Below, in pieces: positions 8,012-8,318 of a DNA stretch of 8,318 nt (its first letter is position 1; each line of letters begins with the position of its first letter). The notes under the pieces were generated by a model. The model was not told where the DNA came from and did not search any database. It saw only the letters and a program-made list of their open reading frames with translations. The stretch spans positions 1-8,318 of the forward strand of contig JASHVF010000165.1 in NCBI GenBank assembly GCA_030039615.1, in the 5' to 3' direction. A program made the translations under genes and the position numbers. Origin of the DNA: Gammaproteobacteria bacterium. Lineage in GTDB: Bacteria; Pseudomonadota; Gammaproteobacteria; Steroidobacterales; Steroidobacteraceae.

Positions 8012-8318
8012 TCCAGGTGCTGTTCCACGTGTTCGCCGCCATCCTGGTGCTGGCGGCGCTCGGGATGATCACGGCGCGCAACCCGGTCTACTCGGCGCTC
8101 GCCCTGGTGCTGTGCTTCGTGACCTCCGCCGCCATCTGGCTGCTGATCGAGGCGGAGTTCCTCGCCGTGGTGCTGGTGCTGGTCTACGTCGGCGCGGTGA
8201 TGGTGCTGTTCCTGTTCGTGGTCATGATGCTCGACATCAACCTCGCGGAGCTGCGCAAGGGCTTCACGCGCTTCGCCTGGCTCGGCGCGCTGGTCGCACT
8301 CGCCGTGATCGTGGAGAT
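8005..8318 (+). CDS. nuoJ: NADH-quinone oxidoreductase subunit J (NuoJ), 5' part
   Basis: First 104 codons of nuoJ, cut by the right edge; full proteins are around 170-220 residues. NuoJ (ND6 family) is a small membrane subunit of the proton-pumping arm, next to NuoH and NuoK. The visible part begins MLIQVLFHVFAA and holds three hydrophobic helices (about 3-21, 28-47 and 52-76), with a fourth beginning near 90. ITARNPVYSAL (22-32) and the third-helix motif VYVGAVMVLFLFVVMM (60-75) are the family hallmarks; this helix contains the conserved Tyr and Gly around the pi-bulge that changes shape in catalysis. The ATG at 8005 is the only start in this frame near the conserved N-terminus. Its ribosome site is weak, so coupling to upstream translation is likely. 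nuoK is expected next, outside the window. Confidence 0.95.
   Translation, partial: MLIQVLFHVFAAILVLAALGMITARNPVYSALALVLCFVTSAAIWLLIEAEFLAVVLVLVYVGAVMVLFLFVVMMLDINLAELRKGFTRFAWLGALVALAVIVE

Overview
The window is a continuous stretch of a bacterial respiratory Complex I (proton-pumping NADH:quinone oxidoreductase, NDH-1) operon. All genes lie on the + strand in the canonical order nuoB-C-D-E-F-G-H-I-J. The first gene (nuoB) is cut by the left edge and the last (nuoJ) by the right edge; the seven genes between them are intact. No gene from another pathway, no RNA gene, mobile element, CRISPR array, promoter or terminator was seen. The window is almost entirely coding, and the largest gap is 27 bases.

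The organism is probably a GC-rich proteobacterium. The DNA is roughly two-thirds G+C by eye with strong G/C bias at third codon positions. nuoC and nuoD are separate genes, unlike the nuoCD fusion of E. coli. NuoG is about 730 residues and lacks the cysteines for the extra N7 cluster. NuoC carries an insertion with a GFSR motif that, from memory, resembles NuoC of Xanthomonadales-type Gammaproteobacteria. I favour a gammaproteobacterium of the Xanthomonadales/Nevskiales/Steroidobacter type, with a betaproteobacterium as second choice; this is inference.

Layout: 1-1065 holds nuoB (3' part) and nuoC, and 1065-2333 holds nuoD. With the missing nuoI partner these form the Q module, ending at cluster N2 and the quinone pocket. 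2330-6396 holds nuoE, nuoF and nuoG, the NADH-oxidising N module with FMN and clusters N1a, N3, N1b, N5 and N4. 6418-7485 is nuoH, the membrane subunit that closes the quinone channel. 7497-7979 is nuoI, carrying clusters N6a and N6b. From 8005 onward is nuoJ, the first of the small antiporter-associated membrane subunits; nuoK-N would be expected just beyond the right edge.

Electrons would pass from NADH to FMN in NuoF, along the clusters of NuoF, NuoG and NuoI, to N2 in NuoB and then to quinone at the NuoB/NuoD/NuoH interface. The visible ligand sets for these centres are complete. Genes are tightly packed, with stop/start overlaps (TGATG at nuoC/D, GTGA at nuoD/E and nuoE/F) pointing to translational coupling. 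Non-ATG starts are common. The only local structure not explained by the standard operon is a 15-base tandem duplication at the nuoI/nuoJ junction, which creates or extends an 11-codon mini-ORF. I found no sign of a novel system.
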